Positions 60,689 to 64,000 of a DNA stretch of 64,000 bases are shown here, one piece after another. The stretch comes from Fictibacillus norfolkensis. Lineage in GTDB: Bacteria; Bacillota; Bacilli; Bacillales; Fictibacillaceae. The stretch's first letter is position 1, and every line of letters starts with the position of its first letter. The stretch is from contig NZ_JACSQM010000002.1 of assembly GCF_014836645.1 (NCBI RefSeq), forward strand, positions 248,001-312,000. The letters run 5' to 3'. The notes under the pieces were generated by a model, which was not told the DNA's origin, searched no databases, and saw nothing but the letters and a program-made list of their open reading frames with translations. The translations under genes and the position numbers were made by a program.

Positions 60689-61285
60689 CTATTCTTTGTT
60701 GATTTTTTTTAATTTCTGATAAAGAGTGAAAATTCCTAAACCTATAAAGATGACAATAAAACTGATATATAAATACTTATTTTTGCTATTAGGAACTGAT
60801 TCATTACTAGTTTTCACGATAGGATCTTCACTTTGCTTTTTAAGGAACTCTTCATAATAAGCTCTGCTTTTACTGTTATAATGTTGTAATCCACCATTTG
60901 AGATCTGAATCATCCCATTAGGTCCCCCTACCGGTGTTAAGTAGCTGATTTCCTTATTTTTATCAAGAAAGAGCAAAAAATCTCCTCCGTCTTTCTGGTA
61001 CTCATCTGCCCAACCAACATCATATCCATCAATGCCTGCCCTTATTTCTTGGGATACATCTCCTTTATATACCTTTTGGACGTTAAATTTGTAACTCGTA
61101 AATACCATATTTCTTCCTTCTGGTTTACTCGTAAAATCATACTGTCCTACTACAATCACATCAGCTCTTTTATGAACTTCCTCTGGTTCAAGCTCTGCCC
61201 AACTTGTTGCTTGAACAACTTCAGAGCTATATAAAATCACTAATAAAAGCATTCCCCAGATAATAAAACTTATGGACTTCTTCAC
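60689..61285 (-). CDS. Uncharacterised exported protein with C-terminal anchor
   Basis: 198 residues from a GTG at 61285, since GGAGG is 10 nt before it. N-terminal hydrophobic signal (ISFIIWGMLLLVILYSSEVV), an extracytoplasmic domain of about 140 residues (WAELEPEEVHKRADVIVVGQ, ...YKFNVQKVYKGDVSQEIRAG) and a C-terminal membrane helix (YLYISFIVIFIGLGIFTL) with a basic tail. The order signal, domain, helix, Lys-rich end recalls sortase or bitopic surface proteins, but no LPxTG is seen. Function unknown. Confidence 0.75.
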   Translation of the reverse strand: MKKSISFIIWGMLLLVILYSSEVVQATSWAELEPEEVHKRADVIVVGQYDFTSKPEGRNMVFTSYKFNVQKVYKGDVSQEIRAGIDGYDVGWADEYQKDGGDFLLFLDKNKEISYLTPVGGPNGMIQISNGGLQHYNSKSRAYYEEFLKKQSEDPIVKTSNESVPNSKNKYLYISFIVIFIGLGIFTLYQKLKKINKE

Positions 61286-61344
61286 TTCAACCAATCCTCC
61301 TCAAGTATTAGTCGATAAACAACAATGTTTAGTTGCACTAAAAA

Positions 61345-61371
61345 AAGGATAGAACCTTAAGTCCTATCCTT
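61345..61371 (-). terminator. Terminator after the small membrane-protein gene
   Basis: Perfect 8-bp AAGGATAG/CTATCCTT stem followed by TTTTTTT on the minus strand. Confidence 0.8.
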
Positions 61372-61418
61372 GCGTTTGTGTTGTTCAAATACACTAATTT
61401 TTACCGAATCTCTTTACC

Positions 61419-61757
61419 CTAAAAAAATGAAACATTCCTCTCGATGTAAATGAGAACAGAATTTATCAGTTTAAAGGCAATCATTGCAAGGAAGATATAA
61501 ACAATTAAATAACCGCTAAGATATACTGGTCTCAAAAACCATTTTTTCTTTTTTACTTTTAAACCTGCCCAATAAGCGACACCAAAGACTAGAGCAGTTA
61601 GGAAATTAACAGTCTTCTCAAATATATTACTTGGTTTAGGGAACGTACCCCACTCATACCAGTGCATCATAATCCCATATAGTAAAATAAGTAATATAAA
61701 ATAAGATCCTTGGCAAGTTAGTATCATTATTAGACCAATTCTGAATAACTCTATCAT
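61419..61757 (-). CDS. Small membrane protein, unknown
   Basis: 112 residues with three hydrophobic segments (residues 5-31, 50-65 and 78-100) separated by KVKKKKWF. TAGGAG precedes the ATG. No family is recognised. It is separated from the 60689-61285 gene by its own terminator. Confidence 0.65.
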   Translation of the reverse strand: MIELFRIGLIMILTCQGSYFILLILLYGIMMHWYEWGTFPKPSNIFEKTVNFLTALVFGVAYWAGLKVKKKKWFLRPVYLSGYLIVYIFLAMIAFKLINSVLIYIERNVSFF

Positions 61758-61792
61758 GATTACTCCTAGCTAAATCAACATTCAACTACTAT

Positions 61793-62365
61793 CTAGTTAA
61801 CTACTATTTCATTATTATACTCAAACTCTTCCTTCAAAACACCCATAACAATCGTGTCATAGTATTTACCATTGATATAAGCATCATTCCTGAGTCGTCC
61901 TTCAATCACAAAACCGCACTTCTCATAGGCACGGATCGCGCGTTCGTTACCACTCCATGTATCCAATTGCACGCGTTTTAAATTCATCGTATGAAATAGG
62001 TAGTGAAGCAAAGCTTTTAATGCATCCGTTCCATATCCTTTACCCCAAAGTTCCTTCTCACCAATACCTATTCCTACTACACATCGTCGTGAGATTATAT
62101 CTAGGTTGCGGTATCCGATCGAACCAATGTGACGCGCCTCTTCCCCTCTTGTATAGATCGAGAACTCTCCTACTTCACGTTTATCAATAGTACGAATATC
62201 TTTTTCATAGCTTGCTTCAATCTGTTCAAGCGGCACATGACTGTATCGATAATAACCAGAACCCGCATCAAATGTAGCGGTCTCTTCATCATTTCGCCAG
62301 TGGTAAGTTCGCTTATGATCTTCAAGTGAAACGGGCCGTAACTCTACTTTTTTTCCTGATATCAT
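61793..62365 (-). CDS. GNAT acetyltransferase
   Basis: 190 residues from the ATG at 62365 (MISGKKVELRPVSLEDHKRT), with AAGGGATC upstream. GIGIGEKELWGKGYGTDALK (acetyl-CoA loop) and DTWSGNERAIRAYEKCGFVI. RimJ/L-like, target unknown. Confidence 0.87.
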   Translation of the reverse strand: MISGKKVELRPVSLEDHKRTYHWRNDEETATFDAGSGYYRYSHVPLEQIEASYEKDIRTIDKREVGEFSIYTRGEEARHIGSIGYRNLDIISRRCVVGIGIGEKELWGKGYGTDALKALLHYLFHTMNLKRVQLDTWSGNERAIRAYEKCGFVIEGRLRNDAYINGKYYDTIVMGVLKEEFEYNNEIVVN

Positions 62366-62463
62366 AGTGGTGATCCCTTCTTTCAGTTCGTAATCTATTA
62401 AAATACGCCTTATAAAAACCACAGACACGTACCATTGGCATCACCCCTCTCACAAGTATTTGT

Positions 62464-63321
62464 TTATTTTACAAACGCCTTAACCTTCGGGAAAAGCTTT
62501 ACCGCTGTGTTGTAAAAAACATCTTCATGATGCTCTTCAGGAATGATTTCTTTTATAAAGTCAATATACGGCTGTACGGGCACAAGTGGCCAGTCTGTTC
62601 CGAACAAAAACTTTTCATAGTTATCCGTGAACGTCAAAGCATGGCGCAAGTGATTGAAGAATCGTGGTGAATCTTTGTATCTTGTAATATCTTCTCTTGT
62701 TCCAACAACTAGTCCTGACAGATCGGCATACATATTGCGATTCTTGTAAACAACTTCTGCTCCGTCTAACGTCCACGGATCGCCGAAATGTGCCATCATG
62801 AAATTGACATCTCGGTGCATAACCGCTACTTCATCTAGTGTCAGGGGATGAGAGTATTTCAACAAACCGCGCTCTGAATAAGTATCACCTGTGTGAAAAA
62901 CAACTGGCAATCCGTATTTAGCAGCTAGCTTATAAACCGGCTGATACACCTCATCATACGCATAGTACGGGTAATAACCGAGGTAAATTTTGATACCCAC
63001 AACTTCAGGAAGCTGAACCGTTTCTTCAAGCTGTATCAATTCACTTTCACCTAAATGATACGGATTGATGCCAGCACAATACACGACGTTTTCAGGAATG
63101 TTTGTATCCAGATCGATACCCATTGGGGTTGGAGCTAGAGGGTCTGGAAAACCCTCTACCTCTTTTTCTGTTAACCCCATCGCGATGCCGAGCACAACGT
63201 TAGATTCCTTATATTCTTTGATGATTCCTTCATACGAATAGTCAAGTTTAGAAAGGTTCGTTGCTGTATGTTTAAAGCTTTCAATGTTTGAGAAATGCAT
63301 ATGTGCATCAATAATTTTCAT
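62464..63321 (-). CDS. Amidohydrolase-family metal-dependent hydrolase
   Basis: 285-residue TIM barrel of the amidohydrolase-2 type: IIDAHMHFSN (HxH), VVFHTGDTYSERGLL (His), MMAHFGDPWTL (His) and FGTDWPLVP (Asp). Active on a carboxylic acid or similar small substrate, unknown here. It follows the edge gene by 12 bp on the same strand, so the two probably work together. Confidence 0.87.
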   Translation of the reverse strand: MKIIDAHMHFSNIESFKHTATNLSKLDYSYEGIIKEYKESNVVLGIAMGLTEKEVEGFPDPLAPTPMGIDLDTNIPENVVYCAGINPYHLGESELIQLEETVQLPEVVGIKIYLGYYPYYAYDEVYQPVYKLAAKYGLPVVFHTGDTYSERGLLKYSHPLTLDEVAVMHRDVNFMMAHFGDPWTLDGAEVVYKNRNMYADLSGLVVGTREDITRYKDSPRFFNHLRHALTFTDNYEKFLFGTDWPLVPVQPYIDFIKEIIPEEHHEDVFYNTAVKLFPKVKAFVK

Positions 63322-63333
63322 GAGTTCCCCTTT

Positions 63334-64000
63334 CTAGCTGAATTTAATTTTCTGCAGATCTTCTAATGCTGTATCTGGAATCACTTTATCATTAAACACA
63401 TAAAACACCGGTGAAGTGAATTGCTTAGCACCGTGCACAAGACTCACCTTTTCTGAGTACCCAAGCTCAATGACTTCTAAATTGATATAAGAATCAACTC
63501 TTGTAGCGTTTTGGTCCGCTACAATTTGGAGCAGGTTTTCATGATCATCAGATCCGTAAATCACGCTGCGTTCTATTGTCATTTCCTGCTCTCCTTTCGC
63601 ACCAGAAACCATGGTCCACTCCCCATTTTCAGCCTGAAAGCTTCCCCAGCTCGTCACAGGCTCTGGTCCTGGATTTAAAAAACAACCTGTGTAAAAGTTC
63701 TTACCATCCAAGTAACTATCAGTGTTCTGGACGATTTCCGTTGTATGGCAGAGCACCGGAACTCCTGGCAGCATCAAGAAGTACTTGTGAATTTGAATAC
63801 CTTTAAACGTCTCGTGTTTTTTATAATGGGTAGATATTTTAAGACCTTTCCACTCATTCCCCTTGTTATCTTTCTTTTCTACAAATTCAACAGTGCTTTC
63901 TTCTTTTAGTAAGGAGTGAAGACTCGTACCTTCAAGAAGACCTGCTATACCGCCGAACCAAGGATTCCACCACGATTTTGGTGTTGGTTTTGGAAATGGT
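63334..64000 (-). CDS. Large uncharacterised protein, C-terminal part (cut by right window edge)
   Basis: The frame that ends at 63334 stays open to 64000, giving at least 222 residues, beyond the first Met at 63777. Near the edge it reads PFPKPTPKSWWNPWFGGIAG, then GIQIHKYFLMLPGVPVLCHT, GCFLNPGPEPVTSWGSFQAE and VSPVFYVF-like beta strands. The Trp-rich, beta-strand pattern suggests a carbohydrate-active or mutarotase-like sandwich, but I do not recognise the family. Its start lies outside the window. Confidence 0.7.
   Translation of the reverse strand, partial: PFPKPTPKSWWNPWFGGIAGLLEGTSLHSLLKEESTVEFVEKKDNKGNEWKGLKISTHYKKHETFKGIQIHKYFLMLPGVPVLCHTTEIVQNTDSYLDGKNFYTGCFLNPGPEPVTSWGSFQAENGEWTMVSGAKGEQEMTIERSVIYGSDDHENLLQIVADQNATRVDSYINLEVIELGYSEKVSLVHGAKQFTSPVFYVFNDKVIPDTALEDLQKIKFS

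Overview
The window looks like chromosomal DNA of an aerobic or facultative, endospore-forming Bacillaceae bacterium of the Bacillus/Fictibacillus kind. This rests on an alpha/beta-type small acid-soluble spore protein, TnrA, a B. subtilis-style dct C4-dicarboxylate module, YrrS, a secreted thermolysin-type protease, strong AGGAGG ribosome binding sites and sigma-A promoters. The genus cannot be fixed from the sequence alone. There are no rRNA or tRNA genes, no CRISPR array, no prophage and no intact transposase. It is ordinary backbone rich in regulatory RNA and DNA signals, stress and acetyltransferase genes, and intergenic repeats.

Layout. 1-7.2 kb: a YnjBC-like ABC importer (cut by the left edge), a degenerate Bacillaceae palindromic repeat, an M24 aminopeptidase P, two coupled NUDIX hydrolases, peptidase T and two tiny genes. 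7.3-15.1 kb: a Fur-boxed ferredoxin-NADP reductase, a VOC protein, an atypical Nramp-like transporter, and a nitrogen block (tnrA; amt under a perfect TnrA box; a GlnD-like DUF294 nucleotidyltransferase; a DnaQ-type exonuclease), then a BASS transporter. 15.3-25.6 kb: an ABC-F protein behind a transcription attenuator, a secreted M14 carboxypeptidase, membrane, cupin and NUDIX genes, a MarR-nitroreductase-monooxygenase operon and an SASP gene. 25.7-35.1 kb: a hydrolase/three-GNAT operon preceded by a DnaN C-terminal remnant, an AraC regulator, a neutral protease, and an ECF41 sigma factor with its flavoprotein partner behind a textbook ECF41 promoter. 35.2-42.9 kb: universal stress protein, CE4 deacetylase, DinB, methyltransferase, YrrS, an OFA-type MFS transporter with a structured leader, an orphan sigma-region-2 protein, a holin-like protein and a nitronate monooxygenase. 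43-48 kb: dctP, dctR, dctS and dctB. 48-54 kb: HxlR regulator, secreted endonuclease I, an extra MraY-like transferase and a secreted penicillin-binding-protein-like hydrolase. 53.6-58.7 kb: a formate dehydrogenase block (fdhD, DUF2294, FDH alpha, DUF1641). 58.7-64 kb: a T-box-controlled class I lysyl-tRNA synthetase, small membrane proteins, a GNAT, an amidohydrolase and a gene cut by the right edge.

The strongest leads are: a 21-bp-period degenerate tandem repeat seen at three loci, each just 3' of a gene read in the same direction; the amt-DUF294-DnaQ cluster next to tnrA with no PII gene; the ABC-F attenuator with a 9-codon upstream ORF and a complementary antiterminator arm; two REP-like palindromes that differ by matched changes in both arms; the DnaN remnant; and the sigma-2-only protein. 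Everything was read by eye; no database search or folding program was run.
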